A stretch of 64,000 bases of DNA from Gilliamella apis (GTDB lineage Bacteria > Pseudomonadota > Gammaproteobacteria > Enterobacterales > Orbaceae): positions 1,860,001 through 1,924,000 of the forward strand of contig NZ_CP132381.1 in NCBI RefSeq assembly GCF_030758615.1, written 5' to 3'. This document shows positions 37,620 to 46,271 of the stretch, piece by piece (the first letter of the stretch is position 1; each line of letters starts with the position of its first letter). The translations under genes were made by a program, and so were the position numbers. A model generated the notes under the pieces. The model searched no databases. It saw only the letters and a program-made list of their open reading frames with translations, and was not told where the DNA came from.

Positions 37620-38357
37620 CTAGCAACATGCAAGTTCAAATTCAATTGCATCAATATTACTATTATCGCCAGCATAAAGGGGTAAAAAACGAATACTATA
37701 ACGAGACATATGACCAGAAACTTGTGGGTAAACATTTTTCTCGAAAGCAACACGAATTCGAATCAAATTTACATCACCATTAGTTTCTTGAAAAAAATTA
37801 TTAGTACAAATAAAAGTTTTAAATTCACCTAGTTGCCTAATAAACTGTAAACATGCTTTTAACGTTTCATCAAGTATTGTAATATGCTGCAACCAGTTAT
37901 CAACTTGCATATTACGTTTTTCTTGCGGTTGATTTAACCACAAATGGAAAGATGGTAAATCAAAACTACAACATCCACCGGGAATCATCAAACGCTGACG
38001 AATTGCCATGATAAATCGATCATCTTTAAGCGGCTGCCCTAAACGTAAACTTGAATTAAATTTAGTTAAAAACAGTTCATATTGGTTAATCATGTCACCA
38101 AGCAATTCTTTATCAACACCATCAATATCAATCCAAGAAAGTAATTTTTGCTTTTGCGATTCAATCTCTTTAATCAAATCCCCTTTAACATCATTTCGTT
38201 CAATAATTTCGAGTAATTCAGATAAAGCATGAAAAAACAATAAAGCATTATTTTGCTCGAAATGATGATGCGTGTTTAATTGATTAAGTAAAAATTCAAG
38301 TCTTAACCAAGTACGCATTTTTTCATTTAATGGATGTTCAAAAACAATATTATTCAT
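37620..38357 (-). CDS. zapD: Cell division protein ZapD
   Basis: 245 residues from ATG at 38357, chosen because FEHPLNEKMRTWLRLEFLL aligns with the start of ZapD. Other signatures are IPGGCCSFDLPSFHLWL and the C-terminal FELACC. ZapD cross-links FtsZ protofilaments at the division ring. Its start overlaps the coaE end by eight bases, consistent with coupling. Confidence 0.92.
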   Translation of the reverse strand: MNNIVFEHPLNEKMRTWLRLEFLLNQLNTHHHFEQNNALLFFHALSELLEIIERNDVKGDLIKEIESQKQKLLSWIDIDGVDKELLGDMINQYELFLTKFNSSLRLGQPLKDDRFIMAIRQRLMIPGGCCSFDLPSFHLWLNQPQEKRNMQVDNWLQHITILDETLKACLQFIRQLGEFKTFICTNNFFQETNGDVNLIRIRVAFEKNVYPQVSGHMSRYSIRFLPLYAGDNSNIDAIEFELACC

Positions 38358-38964
38358 AGCTATTCTTAATTTTAGAGTTATGCAAATATTTTTCATGTAA
38401 ATCATCTATTTGCATTTTTAATGACACCAAATTACCGTCATTAACAATAATATCATCCGCAAATGCTAAACGATCACTTAATGAAACTTGTGAATCAATC
38501 ATTCTCTTGGCTAATGACTCACTTATTTTATCGCGATCGATTAAGCGCTCAAGTTGTAACGCCTCTGGAGTATCAATTATTAACACCCGATCAGCTAATT
38601 GATGTAGATTATTTTCAATTAATAATGGTACGACCCAAATAATATAAGGAGCTGTTTGTTTTGCAATCTGCTTTTGGGTTTCTTGTGCAATAATCGGATG
38701 CAATAAATTGTTCAACCATAACCGTTCATGATCATTGTTGAAAATAATTTCTCTTAATTGACTTCGATCTAACTCTCCATTTTCTAACAAGATCTCTAGA
38801 CTAAAATGCTTTACAATCTGTGTTAGAGCAAAGGAACCTGTAGCAACAACTTTACGAGCAATTACATCAGCGTCAATAATTGGTGTACCTAATTGCGCAA
38901 ATAGATTGGCAATGGTACTTTTACCACTGGCAATGCCACCACTAAGTGCAACAATATAAGACAT
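38350..38964 (-). CDS. coaE: Dephospho-CoA kinase
   Basis: 204 residues. P-loop GGIASGKST at 9-17, DADVIARKV near 32, PLLIEN and the lid RLIDRDKIS. It catalyses the last step of coenzyme A synthesis. GGAAG six bases upstream supports the start. First gene of the coaE-zapD-yacG-tsaD cluster. Confidence 0.95.
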   Translation of the reverse strand: MSYIVALSGGIASGKSTIANLFAQLGTPIIDADVIARKVVATGSFALTQIVKHFSLEILLENGELDRSQLREIIFNNDHERLWLNNLLHPIIAQETQKQIAKQTAPYIIWVVPLLIENNLHQLADRVLIIDTPEALQLERLIDRDKISESLAKRMIDSQVSLSDRLAFADDIIVNDGNLVSLKMQIDDLHEKYLHNSKIKNSYE

Positions 38965-39080
38965 ACACTACTTCCAATAAATAATCATTTTAATAATAAT
39001 TATATCATACAACTATTAAACAGAATACATGGCAATAAATTGCTAAATTAGCCATTAAATTTACGCTAAGCATTACTTTG

Positions 39081-39130
39081 TTAGTTAGTTAGTTAGCTAG
39101 CTAGATAGATAGATAGATAGATAGATAGAT
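39081..39130. repeat. Tetranucleotide microsatellite NTAG x12
   Basis: Four TTAG units, two CTAG units and six ATAG units in unbroken 4-base register, plus two further bases. It lies 117 bases upstream of coaE and about 195 bases upstream of lexA. Such tracts vary in length by strand slippage. Confidence 0.9.
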
Positions 39131-39278
39131 TGTTTGTAGCATAAAATTGTTTTTTTAAATAGTTTTATGAAAATTTTCCATACTATTATGTGATTTAGAT
39201 CGAAAATCTCACTTTAGTTACCATTTTTATCCATTATTCTAAAAAAAAATAGATAAAACAGTTGTTTTGTTTTTTTAG

Positions 39279-39294
39279 CTGTATATAATCACAT
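39279..39294 (+). promoter_or_regulatory. LexA box 1 (weaker)
   Basis: CTGTATATAATCACAT matches the SOS-box consensus CTGTATATATATACAG at 12 of 16 positions by my count. Confidence 0.6.
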
Positions 39295-39298
39295 ATAT

Positions 39299-39314
39299 CT
39301 GTATATAAAAACAG
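39299..39314 (+). promoter_or_regulatory. LexA box 2 (strong)
   Basis: CTGTATATAAAAACAG matches the SOS-box consensus at 14 of 16 positions and ends nine bases before the lexA start, overlapping its ribosome site. Two tandem boxes before lexA also occur in E. coli and give autoregulation. Confidence 0.85.
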
Positions 39315-39323
39315 GAATTTGCC

Positions 39324-39950
39324 ATGAGACCATTAACCGAACGACAACAACAAATTTATGATTTGATTAAAGAAAACATTCAAACTACCGGAATGCCACC
39401 AACGCGAGCAGAAATTGCCCAAAAATTAGGATTTCGTTCAGCTAACGCAGCTGAAGAACATCTTAAAGCTTTAGCTAAAAAAGGAGCTATTGAAATGATT
39501 GCCGGTTCATCACGTGGAATTCGTTTATTATTAGAACAACCTGATGATCCCAATGAACTTGAAGGTTTACCGCTAATTGGTAAGGTCGCAGCCGGATCGC
39601 CAATTTTAGCGCAAGAACATATCGAAAGTCATTATCAAGTATCGCCAAGTTTATTTAAACCTCAAGCCGATTTTTTATTAAGAGTTGAGGGTATGTCAAT
39701 GAAAGATATTGGTATTTTAGATGGTGATTTACTTGCCGTTCACAAAACTCAACACGTTAAAAATGGCCAAGTTGTTGTTGCGCGAATCGATGATGAAGTA
39801 ACTGTTAAAAGATTATCGCAAAAAGGTCGTCACGTTAAATTATTAGCTGAAAATGCGGAGTTTGCGCCAATTGATGTCGACTTAGAACAACAAAGTTTTG
39901 CTATTGAAGGTATTGCTGTTGGTATTATTCGCAATGGTTCGTGGATGTAA
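39324..39950 (+). CDS. lexA: SOS-response repressor LexA
   Basis: 208 residues. Winged-helix domain ([32 protein letters not shown]), cleavage site Ala90-Gly91 in GKVAAGSP, catalytic Ser125 in EGMSMKD and Lys162 in VKRL. RecA filaments trigger self-cleavage and induction of DNA-repair genes. Two LexA boxes precede it. A small membrane-protein gene follows after 50 bases, in the position that dinF holds in E. coli, but it is unrelated. Confidence 0.97.
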   Translation: MRPLTERQQQIYDLIKENIQTTGMPPTRAEIAQKLGFRSANAAEEHLKALAKKGAIEMIAGSSRGIRLLLEQPDDPNELEGLPLIGKVAAGSPILAQEHIESHYQVSPSLFKPQADFLLRVEGMSMKDIGILDGDLLAVHKTQHVKNGQVVVARIDDEVTVKRLSQKGRHVKLLAENAEFAPIDVDLEQQSFAIEGIAVGIIRNGSWM

Positions 39951-40000
39951 ATTTAAAGATAGTATAGAATACTAAGTACTGTTGCTTAGGAGTTAACCAT

Positions 40001-40375
40001 ATGTGGCTATTTTGGTTGTATGAATTTTTGGGATTTGTTGGCGTTATACTATTAATTTTTGCTTATTGCCATTTCAGTAAAAAAGGTTTTTGGTCTTTCT
40101 TATGGCATAATTTGAAATGGGTTGCATGGAGCGTTGTTGGCGTTTGGTTATTAATTGCTATACTTTGCCGGGGCGATTTATATAATGCAGCCCGTTGTTA
40201 TTTCCGTGGCGAAAGTATGCATGCAAATACGAAATATTCAATCTTTTGGAGTGAATGTCAAATCGAAACAACAAATGGTAGTTATTTACCTATTGATCGT
40301 ACTCGCGCATTACCAGGTTCAAAAGATCATGATAGCAATGATAATGGAATTCCTGCTGATAATTTAATTAATTAA
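40001..40375 (+). CDS. Small membrane protein of unknown function downstream of lexA
   Basis: 124 residues, not recognised. Two hydrophobic helices (about 5-25 and 38-56) are followed by a soluble part with two cysteines (ARCYFRGES and WSECQIE) and a polar Asp/Asn-rich end. AGGAG eight bases before ATG is a strong ribosome site. The 50-base gap after lexA without a terminator means it may be read as part of an SOS transcript. Function unknown. Confidence 0.65.
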   Translation: MWLFWLYEFLGFVGVILLIFAYCHFSKKGFWSFLWHNLKWVAWSVVGVWLLIAILCRGDLYNAARCYFRGESMHANTKYSIFWSECQIETTNGSYLPIDRTRALPGSKDHDSNDNGIPADNLIN

Positions 40376-40392
40376 TTTTATTCATATATCTT

Positions 40393-40415
40393 CAGGCAAT
40401 ATTGAATATTGCCTG
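40393..40415. terminator. Hairpin between convergent genes
   Basis: CAGGCAATAT-TGA-ATATTGCCTG, a 10-bp perfect stem between the small membrane-protein gene and hisM. The T run is weak on the plus side. Confidence 0.6.
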
Positions 40416-40423
40416 TTACTATT

Positions 40424-41146
40424 TTAACAAGTCTTTGACCCACTAATATTCATATAAAGCAAGTAATGTTTTTCAAGTTGTCTAAAACCAAAAATCAAAA
40501 CAAAACTTACACATAAATAGATCACCGCCGCAATACCAAAAGCATGGAAAGGTTGATAAGTTTCGGCATAGATATCACGTGCGATTTTCATCAAATCTTG
40601 AACTGTCACAGTAAAAGCTAAAGCTGTCGAATGCAACATAAAAATGACTTCATTACTATAAGCTGGTAATGCAATTCGGAAGGCTCTGGGTAAAATAATG
40701 TATCGATATAATTGGCAACGATTAAAACCAAGTGCCGTAGCAGCTTCAATTTCACCATTAGGAACGTTGCGAATAGCACCAGCAAATATCTCTGTAGTAT
40801 AAGCACAAGTATTTAAAGTAAAGGCTAAAATAGTACAATTTAATCCACTTTGGAAAAAGTCATTTAAAGATTGATGTTGATTAACAAAACTTAATGTATA
40901 TATACCCGTGTAGATAATTAATAACTGTACATATAATGGCGTTCCACGAAAAACATAAGTAAATAGCCAAATAGGCCATTTTATAAAAAAATATTCTGAA
41001 TTACGGCCTACCGCTAACACTAATGCAAATAATCCTCCTAAAGATACGGATAAAATCAAGATCCACAAGGTCATTGCTAATCCAGTAATATGATAGCCAT
41101 CTGACCATAACAAAGCTTTCCAATAATCTTGAAGGATTTCTAACAT
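40424..41146 (-). CDS. hisM: Histidine/lysine/arginine ABC transporter permease HisM
   Basis: 240 residues with about five membrane helices. Close to enteric HisM: WLFTYVFRGTPLYVQLL, LNTCAYTTEIFAGAIRNVPNGEIEAATALGF and LPAYSNEVIFMLHSTALAFT. With HisQ it forms the inner-membrane channel for basic amino acids. It is the last gene of hisJQM here; no ATPase gene follows. Confidence 0.9.
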   Translation of the reverse strand: MLEILQDYWKALLWSDGYHITGLAMTLWILILSVSLGGLFALVLAVGRNSEYFFIKWPIWLFTYVFRGTPLYVQLLIIYTGIYTLSFVNQHQSLNDFFQSGLNCTILAFTLNTCAYTTEIFAGAIRNVPNGEIEAATALGFNRCQLYRYIILPRAFRIALPAYSNEVIFMLHSTALAFTVTVQDLMKIARDIYAETYQPFHAFGIAAVIYLCVSFVLIFGFRQLEKHYLLYMNISGSKTC

Positions 41147-41158
41147 AACATTGCTCGT

Positions 41159-41842
41159 TTATAATTTAGCTTTAGTGATACCGGTGGAATAATGCTTTTC
41201 AAGCCACCATAGAATAATATTTGAAATAGAGGTGAAAAATAGATAAAAAGCGCCAGCTATAAGTGCAAAAAATAGCGGTTGATATGTTGCTTCACCAGCT
41301 GTTTTAGTGGCTTTAACAAGGTCAAACAATCCCAATAATGATACTAATGCTGTTGCTTTTAAAATCACTAACCAATTATTAGCAATGCCAGGTAAAGCAA
41401 AACGCATCATTAATGGGAACCTGACATATATAAAGGTGTGGCATTTATTCATACCTAATGCAGTTGCTGCGTCAATTAATGTTTTTGGAACAGCTTGAAA
41501 TGCACCACGAAACGTCTCAGTAAAATAGGCACCATAAATAAAACCTAACGTAATAATACCTGCCACAAATGGATCAATTTCCAACATATCTACATCAAAA
41601 AAATCGGTAATGTTATTTAATAAAAATTGAAGGCCAAAAAAGATCAACATCATTAAAACCAAATCCGGCACACCGCGAATCAATGATGTATAAGCCTGAC
41701 AAGCTAGTCGTAATACTGACCTTTTTGATAATTTACCAAGTGCACAAATAACGCCAATAATAATAGCAAGAATTAGCGAAAAAATCGCTAATTCAATAGT
41801 GATCAAGGCACCTTGTAATATTAGAGAACGATAACCTTGCAT
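41159..41842 (-). CDS. hisQ: Histidine/lysine/arginine ABC transporter permease HisQ
   Basis: 227 residues. Matches HisQ: LILQGALITIELAI, LIRGVPDLVLMMLIFFGLQ, DPFVAGIITLGFIYGAYFTETFRGAF and LPGIANNWLVILKATALVSLLGL. It starts three bases after the hisJ stop and ends 12 bases before hisM. Confidence 0.9.
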   Translation of the reverse strand: MQGYRSLILQGALITIELAIFSLILAIIIGVICALGKLSKRSVLRLACQAYTSLIRGVPDLVLMMLIFFGLQFLLNNITDFFDVDMLEIDPFVAGIITLGFIYGAYFTETFRGAFQAVPKTLIDAATALGMNKCHTFIYVRFPLMMRFALPGIANNWLVILKATALVSLLGLFDLVKATKTAGEATYQPLFFALIAGAFYLFFTSISNIILWWLEKHYSTGITKAKL

Positions 41843-41845
41843 GAA

Positions 41846-42634
41846 CTATTTTTTATTACTATAAACGTTAAAGTCAAAATATTTGTCATTTATTTTTTGA
41901 TAAGTACCGTCATTTAAAATTTCAACTAGTGCTTTATTGAAAGCTTCACGCAGTTCATCATCTTTTTTACGGAATCCTAAACCGACACCAACATCAAAAT
42001 AACCTTTATCGCTTAAAATTTCTCCGGCAAAAGCGAAATCTTTTCCTTGTGGTTGTTTTAAAAATGCGTAACTTCCTGTTACTTCATCTTGTAATGCGGC
42101 ATCTAAACGACCTGCTACTAAATCTGAGAATACCTGTAATTGATTTTGATATGGCACAATGATAACGCCATTTGGACGCCATTTGTCATTAACAAAGTGT
42201 TCCTGTGAAGTACCTTGTTCAACGCCTACTCTTTTGCCTTTTAATGACTCAACATTTGGTAATAAATTAGCACCTTGTTTAGTAATTAATCGAGAATTGG
42301 TAAGAAAAATTTCATCTGAAAAAGCAATTTGTTTTTTGCGTTTTTCAGTCATCATTAATGATGATGAAATCATATCTATTTTACGTGACAATAAAGATGG
42401 AATTAATGCATCGAAATCAGTCGATTGAAATTCACACTTAATATTAGCTTTTTCACAAAGTGCTTTGGTAATTTCAATATTAAAACCAGTAATTTCACCA
42501 TTTTTATCTATAAAATCAAATGGAGCATAAGATGTATCCGAACCAATTTTGATTGATTCTGGTAATTTAGCATCACTTAGACAAGCGCAACTTAACAATG
42601 CTAACGCCGATACCACTTTAAATAAGTTTTTCAT
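41846..42634 (-). CDS. hisJ: Periplasmic basic-amino-acid binding protein (HisJ/ArgT type)
   Basis: 262 residues. A signal peptide to about residue 22 is followed by the bacterial solute-binding family 3 fold: IKIGSDTSYAPFDFIDKNGEITGFNIEI, DALIPSLLSRKIDMISSSLMMTEKR, LKGKRVGVEQGTSQEHF and GRLDAALQDEV. It resembles HisJ and LAO-binding ArgT equally, so histidine versus lysine/arginine/ornithine cannot be settled. First gene of hisJQM. Confidence 0.85.
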   Translation of the reverse strand: MKNLFKVVSALALLSCACLSDAKLPESIKIGSDTSYAPFDFIDKNGEITGFNIEITKALCEKANIKCEFQSTDFDALIPSLLSRKIDMISSSLMMTEKRKKQIAFSDEIFLTNSRLITKQGANLLPNVESLKGKRVGVEQGTSQEHFVNDKWRPNGVIIVPYQNQLQVFSDLVAGRLDAALQDEVTGSYAFLKQPQGKDFAFAGEILSDKGYFDVGVGLGFRKKDDELREAFNKALVEILNDGTYQKINDKYFDFNVYSNKK

Positions 42635-42923
42635 GTTTTCATCCCATAATGATTTTTGAAGGCATAATATAACGTTTTCTTAAATTAATTTATAATAAAA
42701 AAAAATTATCAGACTATCTGATTTACTTATGCCGTGATTATAATTACAGCAGTTAAATTAATAGATAATATAAAGTTAATTCTATTTTAAATAAGATAGA
42801 TAGTTAAAACAGTAAGCTACTAATTTAAATAATTATTATCGTCATACTTATTTGCTTTCGCTAAAGATAACAATATAGTATTCTTACTATTATTATGACA
42901 ACTCAATTCAAACACTAAACAAC

Positions 42924-45068
42924 GTGCATTCATTTATCCTATCCTTACGCAAAGTTTTTTATAGCAGTAATTTACTGTTTAGTATTCGTATGCTGGTTAG
43001 TTTGACTGGATCTACATTAGTACCATGGTACTTTGATTCAGTACCTTTAGTGATCCCACTCACATTGGGAGTAGTTGCAGCAGGATTGACAGAGATTGAT
43101 ACACGCTTATTAAGCCGTTGTATTAATATATTATTAACACTAATTTGTTTTGCAATTGCGACATTTTCGGTCGAATTTCTATTCCATGATCCACTATTGT
43201 TTATTATTGGCTTAGTTAGCTCAACGTTTCTATTTATTATGCTCGGTTCATTGGGGCAACGTTATGGTGTTATTGCCTTTGGCTCCTTATTAATTGCAGC
43301 TTATACCATGCTCGGACATAATTTATTTGCTGATAATTACACTCTTCCTTGTTTTTTATTGTTAGGTGCACTTTGGTATAACCTTGTTTCACTAATTGAA
43401 TCAATTGTGCAACCTATCCGCACTACACAACAAACTTTAGCCAATTGTTTTATAAAATTAAGTTTTTATCTTGATGCAAAAGCAGCAATGTTCGATCCTG
43501 ATGAAACAGATGGGTTTAAGCGACAAACTCTTGAGCTAACGACCTGTAATACTCAGGTTATTAATGTATTCAATGACGCTAAACGTTCATTATTTAATCG
43601 ACTAAAAGGTTTTCGTGGACAAGGCTATATTAGAAAGATGCTTAGTTACTATTTTGTCGCTCAAGATATTCATGAACGAGCCAGTTCATCACATGGCGAT
43701 TATAAAGCGTTAAGCCACCATTTTAAACATAGTGATCTTTTATTTCGCTTTGCCAGAATCTTAAATTTACAAGCTAAAGCCTGTGCTAAATTGGCTGTGT
43801 CAATTAAGTTAAATCAAACTTACCAACATGATCCATTATTTGCTCGCTACTTTGCCTATCTTGAAGAAGCAATAAATGAATATCAACAACAAAATAAGGC
43901 TAATTTATTACTCATCAAATCATTACAAAATTTATATCAAAATCTGCTAGCGATCGATTTATTATTAGCCCATATCGATACAGAACAACATTTATCGAAA
44001 ATCCAAGATGATAACCAATTAATTGATGGAGAACTCACCCGTTTTCATGATATTTTTGCCAAAATTAAGCAAAACTTAACCATCAAATCGTCACTCTTTC
44101 GACATGCCATTCGTATGAGTATTGTGTTATTTGTTGGATATATGGTGATTTATTTTTCTAACCTTTCACATGGTTATTGGATTATTTTAACCAGCTTATT
44201 TGTTTGCCAACCAAACTATTCAACTACGAAATATCGCTTAAAATTGCGTGTTTTTGGTACTATTTTAGGAATAATTGCCGGTATTCCTTTAACTTACTTG
44301 TTTCCTAGTATTGAAGCGCAATTAGTATTGATCATTATAACTGGATGGTTATTTTTCCTATTCAAAAACTCACAATATGCTTATGCCACTGCCTTTATTA
44401 CCTTATTAGTATTTTTCAGTTTTAGTTTAATCGGTGAAAGCAGTATCTCTGTTGCTATTTCACGCATTATAGCTACCTTAATTGGCTGTTTTATTGCTTG
44501 GTTTGCTGTAAGTTTTATCTGGCCTGATTGGAAGTTTAGAAATTTACCTAAATTACTTGATCGAGTCTGTCACGAAGATAGCCACTATTTAGCAGTAATA
44601 GGTAGTCAATATGTCTCCGGTAAAACTAATGATCCCAAATACCGTGTTGCACGACGCGCGGCTCATGATAGTAATGCAGATTTATCCTCCTTAATCAGCT
44701 TAATGACTAAAGAACCACATGTTAAACAAGATGTGATAGACCAAGGTTTTAGATTATTGACCCTTAATCACACCTTAATTAGTTATCTATCTACTTTGGG
44801 GGCGCATCGTGATAAAAGTATTTCACCGCATACTTTGGAAATTTTTGATGATATATCGGTTTATATAATTACTATGCTAAGTGACCAAAAAATCGATTCT
44901 GAATATCAACCATTGAAAAAAGTGGTTGCTGATTATATTGAATCACTATCAACCAATGATGACCAAAGCAATAATGATCTGCTTGTTATGCAGCAATTAG
45001 CCTTAATCTTAGATATATTGCCTGAAATAATTTCTCTTATTTGTGAATTGAATAATAAGACTGCTTAA
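42924..45068 (+). CDS. yccS: YccS-family inner-membrane protein (FUSC domain)
   Basis: 714 residues from a GTG start. Two blocks of membrane helices (about 15-165 and 400-530) flank a cytoplasmic central region and precede a C-terminal cytoplasmic domain. SGST/SLTGSTLVPWYF, IPLTLGVVAAGLTEID, LGQRYGVIAFGSLLIAAYTMLG, YYFVAQDIHERASSSHGDY and YRLKLRVFGTILGI are typical of YccS, a relative of aromatic-acid exporters (AaeB) and fusaric-acid resistance proteins. The substrate is unknown. The ribosome site is poor. It is divergent from hisJ and convergent with the next gene. Confidence 0.85.
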   Translation: MHSFILSLRKVFYSSNLLFSIRMLVSLTGSTLVPWYFDSVPLVIPLTLGVVAAGLTEIDTRLLSRCINILLTLICFAIATFSVEFLFHDPLLFIIGLVSSTFLFIMLGSLGQRYGVIAFGSLLIAAYTMLGHNLFADNYTLPCFLLLGALWYNLVSLIESIVQPIRTTQQTLANCFIKLSFYLDAKAAMFDPDETDGFKRQTLELTTCNTQVINVFNDAKRSLFNRLKGFRGQGYIRKMLSYYFVAQDIHERASSSHGDYKALSHHFKHSDLLFRFARILNLQAKACAKLAVSIKLNQTYQHDPLFARYFAYLEEAINEYQQQNKANLLLIKSLQNLYQNLLAIDLLLAHIDTEQHLSKIQDDNQLIDGELTRFHDIFAKIKQNLTIKSSLFRHAIRMSIVLFVGYMVIYFSNLSHGYWIILTSLFVCQPNYSTTKYRLKLRVFGTILGIIAGIPLTYLFPSIEAQLVLIIITGWLFFLFKNSQYAYATAFITLLVFFSFSLIGESSISVAISRIIATLIGCFIAWFAVSFIWPDWKFRNLPKLLDRVCHEDSHYLAVIGSQYVSGKTNDPKYRVARRAAHDSNADLSSLISLMTKEPHVKQDVIDQGFRLLTLNHTLISYLSTLGAHRDKSISPHTLEIFDDISVYIITMLSDQKIDSEYQPLKKVVADYIESLSTNDDQSNNDLLVMQQLALILDILPEIISLICELNNKTA

Positions 45069-45078
45069 TAGGATTGTT

Positions 45079-45534
45079 TTAAATACCATTAATAAAGACA
45101 GCATTATATTTTTGTATATTTTTATCAAACCACTCAATAATCTGGTTAATCATCTGAGAGAGGTTAACTTTGTATTCGGCAAATTTTATGACCATATCTT
45201 GTCGCCAATCTTCATCGAAAATGAATTGAAAATCATACAAATCGGTTTTTAACTGGTAGAAATTCTCTGCTTGTTCAAGTTTATTATTCAACGTTTGCAA
45301 TACAGGTCTGATATGAGACCATTGTTGATTACTCACTTCGGTTGTTCCCCAATGACCAAAGTTCTGATAGTTAGGTAGATGATTAAAAAATATACCTTCA
45401 ATAAAACTAAATGCACTTTCAGCTAAATATTTTGACGTTTTACTGCTACGTTCATCTTTAAAAGTAGGTAAAGTAAACTCAAAAGTAAGTCCACTCATCT
45501 CCTCTTGCCATGATTGCAAATTAAAATTTATCAT
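45079..45534 (-). CDS. Protein of unknown function near the DUF4132 locus
   Basis: 151 residues, soluble, acidic and rich in aromatic residues (HWGTTEVSNQQWSH, FIFDEDWRQDM). No signal peptide or membrane segment and no recognised domain. The ribosome site is weak. It lies downstream of the DUF4132 gene and its fragments on the same strand, separated by degenerate sequence. An immunity-like or accessory role is possible but unsupported. Confidence 0.5.
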   Translation of the reverse strand: MINFNLQSWQEEMSGLTFEFTLPTFKDERSSKTSKYLAESAFSFIEGIFFNHLPNYQNFGHWGTTEVSNQQWSHIRPVLQTLNNKLEQAENFYQLKTDLYDFQFIFDEDWRQDMVIKFAEYKVNLSQMINQIIEWFDKNIQKYNAVFINGI

Positions 45535-45992
45535 AAACTGTTGTTATCTTTTGCAATGAAATAAACAACGTTATATTAATGCAATTTCTTCAATATAACT
45601 ATTAAATCAGACAACTTGTAAAAAATATTGAGGAGTCTATGCCATCATAATAGTATTTATGAATAATTTTAAATAGTTACCTTCCATGTTATTCATTAAA
45701 AACTCAATAACAAAATGATTAGCTAATCTATTTTGTTTGGTTGTAATTATTTTATTAGTTGGCGTTAGTTGATTTTTGTTTATTCCTCATTTTCTGTTAT
45801 TACAATTGGCGATTGATATTGGATTTCATTGATCAAATAGCAAAGACTATCCGCTCGTAAAATATGGTTAATATTTATGCGTCTCTTTTTCGTTATTTAA
45901 TAAAGCTAATAGTAATGTTTAATGTAATTATTAACTCCAAAATTAATCCATAAGCTTGTAAAAAATATTAAGGAGTCTATACCATCATAATA
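45535..45992 (-). pseudogene. Degenerate region with repeat copies and broken reading frames
   Basis: Coding-like stretches persist on the minus strand in different frames. One frame reads NINHILRADSLCYLINEIQ and ends at a stop near 45785. Another continues QNRLANHFVIEFLMNNMEG to a stop inside repeat copy A. Neither has a start. Copies of a 56-bp repeat lie at both ends. This looks like an eroded partial duplication. Confidence 0.4.
45615..45670. repeat. Direct repeat copy A (56 bp)
   Basis: Matches 45955-46010 with five differences by my count, in the same orientation, 340 bases apart. Shared core AGGAGTCTATNCCATCATAA. Confidence 0.8.
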
Positions 45993-46010
45993 TTATTTTT
46001 GAATGATTTT
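45955..46010. repeat. Direct repeat copy B (56 bp)
   Basis: Covers the last codons and 3' flank of the 92-residue DUF4132 fragment gene. Copy A marks what was probably the end of another such fragment. Confidence 0.8.
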
Positions 46011-46271
46011 ATTTTGCTGTGGTTTATTACTGTCATCAAAATAAGCAAAAAGAACAAAACTAGGACAACCTAGTAAACTATAAACCTGTTTATCATATTC
46101 ATTAGAAGTATTAGATTTTGTTAATTTATTTAGATCATCAAGAACCATGGGATCTTTGCCATATAAAATATAATGACAAATCCGTTCAGGCATTGATGGT
46201 TCTAAATCATGTAAACCAGTAAAACAATCAAGAATGACCTGTTCCATCAGTTCTCGGTTATTTTTTACCAT
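45993..46271 (-). CDS. Truncated paralogue of the DUF4132 N-terminus
   Basis: 92 residues. ILDCFTGLHDLEPSMPERI.HYIL..DPMVLDDLNKL parallels residues about 10-50 of the large DUF4132 protein next door (IKTIFEPLSVQDQSLPSRI.QYIL...EVLDDFDKL). After about 70 residues the similarity ends and the frame runs out in the repeat. AGGA nine bases before ATG and a seven-base overlap with the large gene's end suggest it may still be translated. It is best read as a gene fragment from partial tandem duplication. Confidence 0.6.
   Translation of the reverse strand: MVKNNRELMEQVILDCFTGLHDLEPSMPERICHYILYGKDPMVLDDLNKLTKSNTSNEYDKQVYSLLGCPSFVLFAYFDDSNKPQQNKIIQK

Larger units (their letters stand above)
38965..39323. 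other. Divergent control region between coaE and lexA
   Basis: Holds the tetranucleotide tract and two LexA boxes listed separately. The rest is A/T-rich, including a run of nine A near 39241, with no small gene visible. Confidence 0.5.

Noticed and set aside
40155..40367. 70-codon frame inside the gene at 40001
   Set aside because: Out-of-frame overlap; the outer gene has the strong ribosome site and a plausible membrane protein.
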